Positions 54,368 to 62,500 of a DNA stretch of 64,000 nucleotides are shown one piece after another. Under the pieces are notes generated by a model. It searched no databases and was not told the DNA's origin. It worked only from the letters and a program-made list of their open reading frames with translations. The stretch is from the NCBI RefSeq assembly GCF_008806345.1, contig NZ_VZZJ01000004.1:1-64000 (forward strand), in the 5' to 3' direction. Source of the DNA: Methylobacterium planeticum. Lineage in GTDB: Bacteria > Pseudomonadota > Alphaproteobacteria > Rhizobiales > Beijerinckiaceae. The first letter of the stretch is position 1. Each line of letters starts with the position of its first letter. The translations under genes and the position numbers were made by a program.

Positions 54368-55096
54368 ATGGACCGGTTTCAATCGGACGGCCGACTGATC
54401 GCGGGCGTTTCCTTCGATATCCCCGGCATGGGCTACCGGAACCCTCAGACCGGCGCCGTCACGGGATTCGAGACGGATCTCGCGAGGGCCGTCGGCGAGA
54501 GGATCTTCGGCTGCGCGGACCGCGTCGACTTCTTCCCGGTCACGGACGCGGAACGCATCCAGGATCTGCAGGAGGGCCGCGTCGATTTCGTCGCGTCCCA
54601 GATGACGATCACGCCGGATCGCGCCGAGCAGGTGGATTTCTCCGTGCCCTACTGCGTGACGCGGGAGGGGCTTCTCGTTCCGGCAGGCAGTTCCATTGCT
54701 GGTTTCGAGGACCTGAGAGGCAAGCGCATTGCGGTGACGGGCGGCTCGATTTCGCTGCGCAGGATGCGGGCGGCGCTTCCCTGTCTCCCCGGCGCCACCC
54801 TCGTCATCACCCCCCTCAGCGCCGGAAACCTCGTTGCGGTCGACGCGGGCGAAGCGGACGCGGCATCGAACGACATGATCAACCTGACCATGTTGCGGGC
54901 CGGTTCGTCCGATCCGGAACGCTACGCGATCATCGACATCGGGGACCGGTTCGAGCCGAAGCCCTTCGGCATGGCCGTCAGGAAAGGGGATCGCAGCCTC
55001 CTCGACGTCCTCAATCAAGCCATCGCGAGCCTCGAGACCCAAGGTCAGATCGACCGCATGCGCGACAACGCGCTCGCAAGCCTCGCGCGCTGCTGA
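54368..55096 (+). CDS. Amino-acid-type binding protein without a signal peptide
   Basis: A 242-residue family-3 solute-binding domain (S-F-D-I-P-G-M-G-Y-R-N-P-x-T-G-x-x-x-G-F-E-T-D-L-A, V-D-F-V-A-S-Q-M-T-I-T-P-x-R, D-F-S-V-P-Y, and the second lobe F-E-D-L-R-G-K-R-I-A-V-T-G-G). The fold starts at once with no leader, and neither the ATG at 54368 nor an upstream GTG at 54356 adds one. It is either a cytosolic or 5'-damaged binding protein. No permease or ATPase lies nearby. Confidence 0.7.
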   Translation: MDRFQSDGRLIAGVSFDIPGMGYRNPQTGAVTGFETDLARAVGERIFGCADRVDFFPVTDAERIQDLQEGRVDFVASQMTITPDRAEQVDFSVPYCVTREGLLVPAGSSIAGFEDLRGKRIAVTGGSISLRRMRAALPCLPGATLVITPLSAGNLVAVDAGEADAASNDMINLTMLRAGSSDPERYAIIDIGDRFEPKPFGMAVRKGDRSLLDVLNQAIASLETQGQIDRMRDNALASLARC

Positions 55097-55479
55097 GCTT
55101 CGCGAGGCAGCCGCTCGGGATATCTTCGACCCGTGCGGTCTCGGCCGGCCCGTGACCGGAGCGGCTCGATCGGCGAACGCATGAACTCGCGCCGCCATGC
55201 GCGGGGACGTCCGCCTGATTGTCCGTCCGTCGTCGCGGCCGTCGCCTCGCTTCCACGACGGGCGCTGAGCTGCGTCCTCCGTCCCGAGCGACGCCGTCCC
55301 GAGCCCCCTTCGAGCCGGCGCCTCGGTTCCAACGAGCAGCCGCGACGGAACCCGGAAAGGCCGGTCCCGAGATGCCGCTGGGGACATGGGGGCGCGAGAA
55401 CCGTCCGGGGACCACCCGATGGCCAGCAAGGCGCTGCGCTGAGAAGGCTTTTCCGAATTCGACGGCGTCAGGCAGAGAG
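55097..55479. other. Intergenic region, nothing recognised
   Basis: About 380 bases between the binding-protein gene and the tRNA 3' end. Open frames are of low-complexity, high-GC type. The tRNA's 3' flank has no obvious integrase or att-like duplicate within the window. Confidence 0.4.
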
Positions 55480-55571
55480 TGGCGGAGACGGAGGGATTCG
55501 AACCCTCGAAGCCCGTTTCCGGGCTTGCTCATTTAGCAAACGAGTGCCTTCAGCCGCTCGGCCACGTCTCC
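55480..55571 (-). tRNA. tRNA-Ser (anticodon GCT)
   Basis: The minus strand reads GGAGACG (acceptor 5' arm), TGGCCGAG in the D arm, and an anticodon stem-loop CTCGT-TTGCTAA-ATGAG with anticodon GCT. A long serine-type variable arm (GCCCG-GAAA-CGGGC) follows, then the T arm GAGGGTTCGAATCCCTC and the 3' acceptor CGTCTCC with G and an encoded CCA. All stems pair. The length of about 92 with CCA is normal for class II tRNA-Ser. It decodes AGC/AGU codons. Confidence 0.95.
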
Positions 55572-55583
55572 ACGCCCCTGGGA

Positions 55584-56417
55584 TTAGAATTTCGCGTTGG
55601 GCGGGTCAACCCGCTTCGCCTCGGGGGGTGCCGGCAATTCGCGGGCGGGCGGGAGGGCCTTGCGGCGCTCGTAGTGCTTGGCCACGCGCAGGTGGCGGGA
55701 GATCGCGTAGTTCATCGCCGTGAGGAAGCCGTAGACCCCGCGCACGAAGTGGCGGCGGCCGAGATAGGCCTTGAGGAAATTGCCCGGCAGCTCGACGAAG
55801 ACGCGCCAGCTCGGGATCGCGACGCCGCGGGCCGCGAGGTCGTCGGCCTGCTGGTCGGAATACCGGTTGAGCTTGTCGAGCTGGTCGCCGAGGGAGCGCA
55901 CCGAGAAGTGGTGGATCACGCCCCTGATGCGGCCCGGCTCGATGCCCGGCTGCAGCTCGACCCGGTCGTGGACCGGGGAGGGGGCGTAGCGGCCGCGGTC
56001 GCGCCGGTAGAGGCGCACCGGCGTCAGCGTGTAGGCCCAGGGGTGGGGCCGGCGCTCGCCGGGGAAGATCTCCGCGATGCCGATGCGCCAGGCCGGGCGC
56101 TCCGGCTCGCCCGCGGCGAACAGCGCCCGGATCGCGGCCGCGAGATCGGGGGGGACCACCTCGTCGGCGTCGACGTTGAGGAGCCAGTCGTGGCGGCACC
56201 GCTCCTCGGCGAAGCGCTTCTGCGGGCCGTAGCCCGGCCAGTCGTTGTGGATCACCCGGGCGCCGAGCGCGGCGGCCACGTCCTGCGTGCCGTCGGTCGA
56301 GCCCGAATCGACGACCACGAGGTCGTCCGTCAGATCGCGGACCGCCCGGATCGTGGCGCCGATCCGGTCCGCCTCGTTCTTGGCGATGATGAAGACGGAG
56401 AGGGGCAGGGCGGTCAT
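55584..56417 (-). CDS. Family 2 glycosyltransferase (LPS core type)
   Basis: A 277-residue cytoplasmic-face glycosyltransferase with GT-A fold: V-F-I-I-A-K-N-E-A-D-R-I, V-V-D-S-G-S-T-D-G-T, D-A-D-E (the metal-binding DxD in LLNVDADEVV), and a long C-terminal region (LPGNFLKAYLGRRHFVRGVYGF) typical of WaaE/KdtX-like LPS-core glucosyltransferases. It ends 12 bases from the tRNA 5' end. Likely adds a sugar to the lipopolysaccharide core; acceptor not known. Confidence 0.85.
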   Translation of the reverse strand: MTALPLSVFIIAKNEADRIGATIRAVRDLTDDLVVVDSGSTDGTQDVAAALGARVIHNDWPGYGPQKRFAEERCRHDWLLNVDADEVVPPDLAAAIRALFAAGEPERPAWRIGIAEIFPGERRPHPWAYTLTPVRLYRRDRGRYAPSPVHDRVELQPGIEPGRIRGVIHHFSVRSLGDQLDKLNRYSDQQADDLAARGVAIPSWRVFVELPGNFLKAYLGRRHFVRGVYGFLTAMNYAISRHLRVAKHYERRKALPPARELPAPPEAKRVDPPNAKF

Positions 56418-56654
56418 CGGCGCGGAGGCTGGCGGGCCCGGGAGGCGGGAGGGACCGCTCTATAGGGAGGCCGGGCGACGGACAAGCGCGGCCCGGGCCG
56501 GGCGGGCCGGGCCCGACTGAACAGAATCTGCGCTCAACGTCCGGGGTTTCGCGGCAAAACGCCCGCGTCCGCGAACCGGCGCTTCATGGTCGGCGTGGTG
56601 AGATCCCGGATCGACGGCAGCGCACCTCGTATCTCGATCCTTGTAAAGCGAGCA

Positions 56655-57914
56655 ATGAAAACAACCAGTCACGTCGAGGCGACGGCGCGGAAGGACGGCG
56701 TCGGGCGTCGGATCGGACGCCTCGCGTTTCCGCCCGAGTTGGAGCGGTCCTTCCGGATCGCCGAGAACGCCGTCCAGGCCCGGTCGGACGTCGTGACCAT
56801 CACGGCGGCGGTCGTCGCCCTCAACGCCTTCCTGCTCACCGACAAGGACCTGATCCCGGACGTGTTCGACCTCGCCGTCGTGCTGCGCATCGGCATCATG
56901 ACGCCGCTCTTCGTCCTGTACCTGCCGCTGCGGAGCTGGGCGATCCGGCGGGACCCGGCGAGCGCGCTCCACGCGCTCTACGCCTCTGCCCTCTACCTCC
57001 TGAGTTTCGCGTTCCTGCTCGTCCTGCACGCCCGGACCGAGAGTCGCACCGCGGCCGATTACTTCATCGGCTGCCACGTCGTGATCGTGTACTTCAACTG
57101 CCTGGGGTACGGCGGATTCAAGATCCACTTCTGGACGACGTGCCTCGCCTGCCTGCTCTTCGCCTTCGGGATCATGCAGGTCACGGTGACCCAGCCCGCC
57201 GTCAAGCTCGACGCGACCTTGAGCCTGGTGGTGACGGCCGTGCTCACGCTCCTCGGCGTCTACCGGGTCGAGTTCAACCGGCGCGCCCGCTTCCTCGCCC
57301 ACGCGCGGGCGCAAAGCCTGCTGGCGGAGCAGACCGCGCTGGCGGCGCGGCTGAACCGGGCGAATGCCGAGCTGCGCACCCACGCGCTCACCGATCCCCT
57401 GACGGGCCTCGCCAACCGGCGCCGCCTCGACGAGGTGCGGCGCCGGCTCGAGGCGCGCAGCATCCCGGCCTCGCGGATCGGCGTCGTGATGATCGACGTC
57501 GATCACTTCAAGCTCTTCAACGACCGGCACGGGCACACCGCGGGCGATGCCTGCCTCGTCGCGGTGGCGCGGGCGCTGCGGGGCGCCGTGCGGCCCCGCG
57601 ACCTCGTGGTGCGCGCCGGCGGCGAGGAATTCCTCGTTCTGCTGATCGGCCTGTCGGCCGAGGCGGCGGCGGAGGCGGCCGAGCGGCTGCACCGGGCCGT
57701 CGCGGGGCTCGCCATCCCGCACGGCGCCCGACCGGACGGCCTCGACCGGGTCAGCGTCAGCGTCGGGGCGGCGATCGGGCCGGCGCAGCCCGGCACCAGC
57801 CTGGCGCAGCGGATCGCGGCAGCGGACGCGGCGCTCTACCGCGCGAAGCTGGCCGGCCGCGACCGCGTCGCCGTCGCCGATCCGGTCCGCGAGCGGATGC
57901 CCTCGGCGGCCTGA
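56655..57914 (+). CDS. Membrane-bound diguanylate cyclase
   Basis: A 419-residue protein. About six transmembrane segments (residues 45-225) form a MASE-like sensory module, and the C-terminal GGDEF domain follows a coiled segment (AEQTALAARLNRANAELR). Catalytic site is R-A-G-G-E-E-F, with the inhibitory I-site R-P-R-D five residues upstream, and T-D-P-L-T-G-L-A-N-R-R-R at the domain start. It should make cyclic-di-GMP with feedback inhibition. Start at 56655 is chosen because the extra 23 residues from 56586 do not look coding; uncertain. Confidence 0.88.
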   Translation: MKTTSHVEATARKDGVGRRIGRLAFPPELERSFRIAENAVQARSDVVTITAAVVALNAFLLTDKDLIPDVFDLAVVLRIGIMTPLFVLYLPLRSWAIRRDPASALHALYASALYLLSFAFLLVLHARTESRTAADYFIGCHVVIVYFNCLGYGGFKIHFWTTCLACLLFAFGIMQVTVTQPAVKLDATLSLVVTAVLTLLGVYRVEFNRRARFLAHARAQSLLAEQTALAARLNRANAELRTHALTDPLTGLANRRRLDEVRRRLEARSIPASRIGVVMIDVDHFKLFNDRHGHTAGDACLVAVARALRGAVRPRDLVVRAGGEEFLVLLIGLSAEAAAEAAERLHRAVAGLAIPHGARPDGLDRVSVSVGAAIGPAQPGTSLAQRIAAADAALYRAKLAGRDRVAVADPVRERMPSAA

Positions 57915-57957
57915 GACGGGCCCCCTGTCGGGCCGTGCGGTGGGGGCGAGCCCCGCC

Positions 57958-59493
57958 TCAGGCGGCGCCCGCGGCCTCGTCGAGGCGCTTGCGCTGCACC
58001 TTGCCGTTCGGGGTGCGGGGCAGCCCGGCCAGGAACCGGATCTCGCGCGGGCACTTGTAGGCGGCCAAACGCGCCCGGCACCAGGCCAGGAGGGCGTCGG
58101 CATCCGGCTCGGCCCCGGCGCGCAGCACCACGAAGCCGCAGATCACCCGCACGTCCGCCCGGACCGCGCGTTCCGCCACCCCGACCTCGACGACGTCCGG
58201 GTGGGCGCCGAGCACTCCCTCGACCTCGTTCGGCGAGACCCGGTAGCCCATGGCGTTCATCAGGTCGTCGTTGCGGCCCGCGAACCAGAGGTAGCCATCG
58301 GGATCGAGGGCCGCGAGGTCGCCGCCGACGAACCAGTCGCCGCGCATCACCGCGGCCTCCTCCTCCGGCCGGTTCCAGTAGCCGAGCATCAGGCCGGGCT
58401 CGGAGCGGTGGATTGCGAGGAGCCCGGTCTCCCCCGGGGGCAGGGGCTCGGGCGGCCCGTCGACGGGCAGGATCGCGACGCGACGCCCGGGCTGGGGCCG
58501 GCCCGGGGAGCCCGGCCGCACCGGGATGGTCGGGCCGCTCGAGACGTAGGTGGAGATCTCGCTCATCCCGAGGGCCTCGTAGAGGGGCTTGCCCGTCGCC
58601 GCCTGCCAGGCCTCGAGGAGATCGACCGGCAGGGCCTCGCCCGCGGTGCAGCCGTGGCGCAGGCTCGACAGGTCGGCGGCCGCGAGGTCGGCGTATTTCA
58701 GGATCTGGCGGTAGAGGCTCGGCACCGCGGCGAACAGGGTGGCGCGGTACCGGGCGATCAGGCGGGGCCAGATCGCGGGGTCGCGCGGGCCATCGTACAG
58801 CACCGTCCCGGCCCCGACCGCCCAGGGGTCGCTGAGGCCGACCCCGAGGGTGTAGGTCCAGTTCATGGTGCCGGCATGCAGCATCACGTCGTCGGCCCGG
58901 AGGCCGAGCCAGTGCGCGTGCATCGGCCGGCGCCCGTAGATGGCCCGGTGGGCGTGCAGCACGCCCTTCGGCCGGCTGGTGGTGCCGGAGGTGTAGACGA
59001 GGGTCGCGGGATCGTCGGCGGCGGTGTCGGCGTAGCCGGCGAGCGGCGGGCCGGCCTTCATGGCGGCAATCTCCGCCGGTCCGAGCAGGATGCGCCCGCC
59101 GAGGCCCGCCGGGTCGATCGGGCAGCCCGCGCCCGCGACCACGATCGCGGCGCCCGAATTCTCCATCAGGAACCCGGCCTCGGCGGGCGTCAGCTGCGGC
59201 GAGGCGGGCAGGGCGACGAGCCCCGCCGCGAGGGCGCCGAAATAGACGAGGACGTAATCCGCCTCGTTGCCCATGCGGATCATCACCCGCGCGCCCGGCG
59301 CGAGGCCGAGGCCGAGCAGCCCCGCCGCGATGCCCCGCACGGCGCGGTCGACCTCGCCGAAGCTCAGGCGCGCCCGCGGCCCGTCCTCGCCCGCCAGGAT
59401 CAGGGCGCTCTTGTCGGGGCGGGCCCGCGCGTTCCCGGCGAGGCAGTAGCGGGCGGCGTTGAAGCGGGCCGGGGGCTGGCGGTCGTCGGACAA
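57958..59493 (-). CDS. Acyl-CoA synthetase, benzoate-CoA ligase-like
   Basis: A 511-residue ANL-superfamily ligase that activates a carboxylic acid with ATP and CoA. It has the P-loop L-V-Y-T-S-G-T-T-S-R-P-K-G-V, A8-type Y-W-N-R-P-E-E, G-D-L-A-A-L-D-P-D-G-Y-L-W-F-A-G-R-N-D-D, and the late catalytic lysine in R-T-P-N-G-K-V-Q-R. NWTYTLGVGLSDPWAVG and H-A-G-T-M-N-W-T-Y resemble benzoate/acetate-type ligases. It is convergent with the GGDEF gene and upstream of a stem-loop repeat region. Confidence 0.88.
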   Translation of the reverse strand: MSDDRQPPARFNAARYCLAGNARARPDKSALILAGEDGPRARLSFGEVDRAVRGIAAGLLGLGLAPGARVMIRMGNEADYVLVYFGALAAGLVALPASPQLTPAEAGFLMENSGAAIVVAGAGCPIDPAGLGGRILLGPAEIAAMKAGPPLAGYADTAADDPATLVYTSGTTSRPKGVLHAHRAIYGRRPMHAHWLGLRADDVMLHAGTMNWTYTLGVGLSDPWAVGAGTVLYDGPRDPAIWPRLIARYRATLFAAVPSLYRQILKYADLAAADLSSLRHGCTAGEALPVDLLEAWQAATGKPLYEALGMSEISTYVSSGPTIPVRPGSPGRPQPGRRVAILPVDGPPEPLPPGETGLLAIHRSEPGLMLGYWNRPEEEAAVMRGDWFVGGDLAALDPDGYLWFAGRNDDLMNAMGYRVSPNEVEGVLGAHPDVVEVGVAERAVRADVRVICGFVVLRAGAEPDADALLAWCRARLAAYKCPREIRFLAGLPRTPNGKVQRKRLDEAAGAA

Positions 59494-59823
59494 GGCGGGC
59501 CCTGCTCTGCGGGTTCCGGGGCGTCCCCGGTCTCCCCCGCCGGGCGCCCCCGCGTCAACCGCCGCGAGACCCTCGCGGTCGGGGTCGGTGCCGAGCGTGC
59601 GGGAGAGGTGGGGCGCACCGCCCTCCGCAACCGGCGCGGGAAGCGCGACGGGCCCCTCTCCCGTCCGGGAGAGGTTTGCCCGCGAAGCGGGCCGGGCGAG
59701 GGATGCGCGTTGTCCGGATACGTCGCACCCCTCACCGTTCCGCTCACGCGGATTCGACCACGCCCGGACGGGAGAGGTGGGTCCTCGGCCGCCCGCGCCC
59801 GCGGCTCCGGACCGTCGGCGGCG
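59494..59823. repeat. Intergenic stem-loop repeats, opposed copies
   Basis: Two related elements face each other. The forward copy (59653-59708) begins CCCCTCTCCCgtccGGGAGAGG and ends at GAGGGATGCG. The reverse copy (59724-59781) is the complement-oriented version, from CGCACCCCTCACC to GGGAGAGGTGGG. They belong to the family forming the array at 61763-62330. Their place between genes suggests structured 3' RNA or a REP-like mobile repeat. Confidence 0.7.
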
Positions 59824-60570
59824 TCAGGCCTCGATGCCCAGGCGGTCGGCGCCGAGGGCCGAGAGGGTGAGGTGGTCGGCGCCGATCTCGGCGGCGGTGT
59901 AGCCGAGGAGGCCGGCGAGCTGGTCGCGGGCGCGCCAGACCCGGCTCTTCACCGTGCCGATGCAGCACTTCATCACCGCGGCGGCCTCCTCGTAGGTCAT
60001 GTCCTCGATGGCGACGAGGATCAGCGCCTCGCGCATCGCGGGGGGCAGGCGGGCGAGGGCGGACTGGACGTCCTGCAGATCGAGGTGCCCCCCCTGCGAC
60101 GGCACCGTGGCGAGGCGCCGGGCATGGTCGCCGTCGCTGTCGGCGACCTCGCGGGCGTAGCGCCGGTGCTCGCTGTAGAGGGCGTTGCGCATGATGGTGA
60201 AGAGCCAGGCGCCGAGATTGGTGCCGGCCTGGAACCGGGCCCGGCTGCGCCAGGCGCGCAGCAGCGTGTCCTGCACGAGGTCGTCGGCGGCCGTGGGGTT
60301 GCGGGTCAGCGAGACGGCGAAGCTCTGCAGGCTCGGCAGCGCCTGGAGCAGGCCCTCGCGGAAGGCATGGGCGTCGCGGTCCCCCTGCGCGGCGAGCGCG
60401 TCCTCGAGCCGGGCGATCAGCTCGGCGAAGCGGTCGGGCGGGGCGGGCTCGCGCAACGCCGCGTAGGCGGCCTTCAGGCTCTGCCCGAGATGGGCGCGGA
60501 TCAGCGCGGGCAGGATCGGGATGGTCTCGGGCGGGGCGGCAGCGATGCGGCGAGCCTTGGTCTGCGACAT
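59824..60570 (-). CDS. EcfG-type sigma factor with N-terminal NepR-like domain
   Basis: A 248-residue protein with two parts. Residues about 70-245 are an ECF15/EcfG sigma factor of the alphaproteobacterial general stress response: region 2 has A-D-D-L-V-Q-D-T-L-L-R-A-W and F-Q-x-G-T-N-L-x-A-W-L-F-T-I-M-R-N, followed by H-A-R-R-L-A-T; region 4 has M-R-E-A-L-I-L-V and G-T-V-K-S-R-V-x-R-A-R. Residues 20-60 (I-R-A-H-L-G-Q-S-L-K-A-A-Y, then E-P-x-P-P-D-R-F-A-E-L-I-A-R-L) match the two-helix core of NepR, the anti-sigma factor that sequesters EcfG until PhyR releases it. Such a fusion could be self-inhibiting. Start at 60570. Neither phyR nor a separate nepR lies nearby. Confidence 0.85.
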   Translation of the reverse strand: MSQTKARRIAAAPPETIPILPALIRAHLGQSLKAAYAALREPAPPDRFAELIARLEDALAAQGDRDAHAFREGLLQALPSLQSFAVSLTRNPTAADDLVQDTLLRAWRSRARFQAGTNLGAWLFTIMRNALYSEHRRYAREVADSDGDHARRLATVPSQGGHLDLQDVQSALARLPPAMREALILVAIEDMTYEEAAAVMKCCIGTVKSRVWRARDQLAGLLGYTAAEIGADHLTLSALGADRLGIEA

Positions 60571-60879
60571 CGGTCCCCGATCGGCTGGCGCCTCGACGTG
60601 GGCGCGCGCTGCGCGGCGCGCAGACCGACGTTCTCGCAAGGTGCGCCGACCGGCGCTTCCACATAGGTTACGGTCCGGGCCTGTTCCCCGCCGCAACGGC
60701 GATTCGGGCGGCCGGCGCCGGGCAGGTGCGGCGCCGCACTCGACGGACGGGGCGGCGCGACACAGGTGAGGCGGAGGATTCCCGACAGCCCGCCAGGCCT
60801 GCCGGCCCCGCCCCGCGGGCCGGCGCCCGCGCGGGCCCGCGTCGCGCCGCGCCCCCATCCCAGATCCGGAGACCGTCCG
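60571..60879. other. Divergent promoter region of sigma and AKR genes
   Basis: A 309-base GC-rich gap. On the minus strand GGAAC occurs at 60683-60687, as in EcfG -35 elements, but no GTT lies 16-17 bases further, so autoregulation cannot be claimed. Nothing else recognised. Confidence 0.35.
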
Positions 60880-61710
60880 ATGCCCGTCCGCATCCCGACC
60901 CTGACCCTGAACGACGGCCGCCCGATGCCGCAGCTCGGCCTCGGCGTCTACCAGCTGGAGGAGGCGCGCACCCCCGACATCGTCGGGCGCGCCATCGCGG
61001 CCGGGTACCGCGCGATCGACACCGCGGCGATCTACGGCAACGAGGCCGGCGTCGGCCGGGCGATCCGCGAGGCCGGGATCCCGCGCGATGACCTGTTCGT
61101 CACCACGAAGCTCTGGAACGACGACCAGGGCCTCGACGGCACGCGCCGGGCCTTCGACGCCAGCCTGACGCGCCTCGGCCTCGACCGGGTCGACCTCTAC
61201 CTGATCCACTGGCCCTGCCCGGACCGGGGCCTGTTCGTCGAGACCTGGAAGGAGCTGATCCGCTTCCGCGAGGAGGGCCGCGCCAGCTCGATCGGCGTCT
61301 CGAACTTCACGCCGGCCCATCTCCAGCGCCTGATCAGCGAGACCGGCGTGGTGCCGGTGGTCAACCAGATCGAGCTGCACCCGCATTTCCAGCAGGCGGC
61401 CCTGCGGGACGCCCATGCCCGCCACGGCATCGTGACGGAATCCTGGAGCCCCCTCGGCCAGGGCAGGGAGCTCGCCGACCCGGTTCTCGCCGGGATCGCC
61501 CGCGCCCACGGCCGCAGCCCGGCCCAGGTCGCCCTGCGCTGGCACGTCCAGAACGGCTTCGTGGCGATCCCTAAGACCGCCACCCCCGCCCGCATCGCCG
61601 AGAACGTCGCGCTCTTCGACTTCACCCTCAGCCCCGACGAGATGGCCCGGATCGCCACCCTCGACCGCCCCGACGCCCGCCTCGGCCCGGACCCGGACAG
61701 CTTCGGCTGA
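60880..61710 (+). CDS. Aldo/keto reductase
   Basis: A 276-residue TIM-barrel NADPH reductase of the 2,5-diketo-gluconate reductase/DkgA-like group. The catalytic tetrad is visible: Asp and Tyr in Y-R-A-I-D-T-A-A-I-Y-G-N-E, Lys in F-V-T-T-K-L-W, His in L-I-H-W-P. The NADPH site appears in A-I-P-K-T-A-T-P-x-R-I-A-E-N. The ATG at 60880 has GGAGA upstream. Divergent from the sigma-factor gene; it may protect against reactive carbonyls. Confidence 0.92.
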   Translation: MPVRIPTLTLNDGRPMPQLGLGVYQLEEARTPDIVGRAIAAGYRAIDTAAIYGNEAGVGRAIREAGIPRDDLFVTTKLWNDDQGLDGTRRAFDASLTRLGLDRVDLYLIHWPCPDRGLFVETWKELIRFREEGRASSIGVSNFTPAHLQRLISETGVVPVVNQIELHPHFQQAALRDAHARHGIVTESWSPLGQGRELADPVLAGIARAHGRSPAQVALRWHVQNGFVAIPKTATPARIAENVALFDFTLSPDEMARIATLDRPDARLGPDPDSFG

Positions 61711-61762
61711 GGCGCCGGGGCCCGGCGGGGGCGCCGGGCGTCCCCCGGCCAGCGGAGCGCCC

Positions 61763-62330
61763 CACCTCTCCCGTCCGGCAGGGGGGCGCGTCGCGCCGCC
61801 CGAGCCTGCCGATCAGTCCTCCGGGAACCGCGGCCCGCCCCACCTCTCCCGTCCGGGAGAGGTCGAGTCGGCGCCAGCCGACCGGGTGAGGGGTGCGCCC
61901 TCTCCGGAGAGGTCAGATCCCTCACCCCAACCCTCTCCCGCACGGGAGAGGGGGCGCGTCGCGCTGCCCGAGCCTGCCGATCAGTCCTAGGGGAACCGCG
62001 GCGCTCCACCTCTCCCGTCCGGGAGAGGTGGAGTCGGCGCCAGCCGACCGGGTGAGGGGTGCGGCCTCTCCGGACAACGCGCATCCCTGACCCCGACCCT
62101 CTCCCGCTCGGGAGAGGGGGCCCGTCGCGCCACCCGCGCCCACCCCGGGACCACGATTCACTCCGGACAGCGGCCCGCCCCACCTCTCCCGTCCGGGAGA
62201 GGTCGAGTCGGCGCCAGCCGACCGGGTGAGGGGTGCGCGTTATCCGGACAAGTCGCATCCCTCACCCCGGCCCGCTGCGCGGGGAAACCTCTCCCGCACG
62301 CGAGTTGGGGCGCAGCGGGCCACCCGCGAC
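61763..62330. repeat. Tandem-like array of intergenic stem-loop repeats
   Basis: A 57-base unit occurs three times in the same orientation at 61841-61897, 62007-62063 and 62181-62237 (spacing 166 and 174 bases), with a partial copy at 61763. Each unit starts CACCTCTCCCgtccGGGAGAGG, a perfect eight-base stem with a GTCC loop, and ends GTGAGGGGTGCG. Between units lie reverse-type elements (CTCACCC...CCCTCTCCCG...CGGGAGAGGGGGC, near 61920-61955 and 62090-62120) and a shared CCGAGCCTGCCGATCAGTCC segment (61800s and 61970s). The array fills the space before nadA. Confidence 0.85.
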
Positions 62331-62410
62331 CCCGAGTGCGCGCGGAGCACCCCGACCCCGCGTCGGCGCTTCCCACCGCACCGCACCCAAACGATGCGCC
62401 GCAAAATTGT

Positions 62411-62429
62411 TATGCTCAGTCTCAGCATA
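62411..62429. promoter_or_regulatory. nad operon operator, distal copy
   Basis: TATGCTCAGTCTCAGCATA is a near-palindrome with arms TATGCT/AGCATA. Aligned with the second site (62471-62487) it shares ATGCTCA-N3-T(C/G)AGCAT, one mismatch in 14 arm positions. Its centre lies 59 bases before that of the second site, upstream of nadA. Probably a binding site for a NAD-biosynthesis repressor. Confidence 0.65.
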
Positions 62430-62469
62430 TCTGGACAGACGCCTCCGGCGCGCCTAGTTTAGGCGGCAC

Positions 62470-62488
62470 AATGCTCAAAGTGAGCATA
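62470..62488. promoter_or_regulatory. nad operon operator, proximal copy
   Basis: ATGCTCAaagTGAGCAT (62471-62487) is a perfect seven-base-arm palindrome with a three-base centre, flanked by A on both sides. It lies directly before the nadA ribosome-binding site, where a bound repressor would block transcription. In alphaproteobacteria nadABC operons are predicted targets of NadQ-type or NrtR-type regulators; I cannot say which from this window. Confidence 0.7.
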
Positions 62489-62500
62489 ATGGAGGACGCG

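Noticed and set aside
55480..55571. tRNA-Ser as an integration site
   Set aside because: No integrase gene or duplicated tRNA 3' end was found within the window.
57940..60666. A plus-strand open frame of about 900 codons
   Set aside because: It is the complement of the acyl-CoA synthetase and the sigma-factor gene; composition is low-complexity.
60683..60687. GGAAC as an EcfG-type promoter for the sigma gene
   Set aside because: No GTT-type -10 element lies 16-17 bases downstream on the same strand.
61763..62330. CRISPR array
   Set aside because: The repeats are 57 bases with strong self-pairing and 110-base intervening DNA that is itself repeated; no cas genes are present.
62471..62473. 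ATG as the nadA start
   Set aside because: It is part of the perfect operator palindrome and lacks a ribosome-binding site; GGAGG correctly spaced precedes the ATG at 62501.
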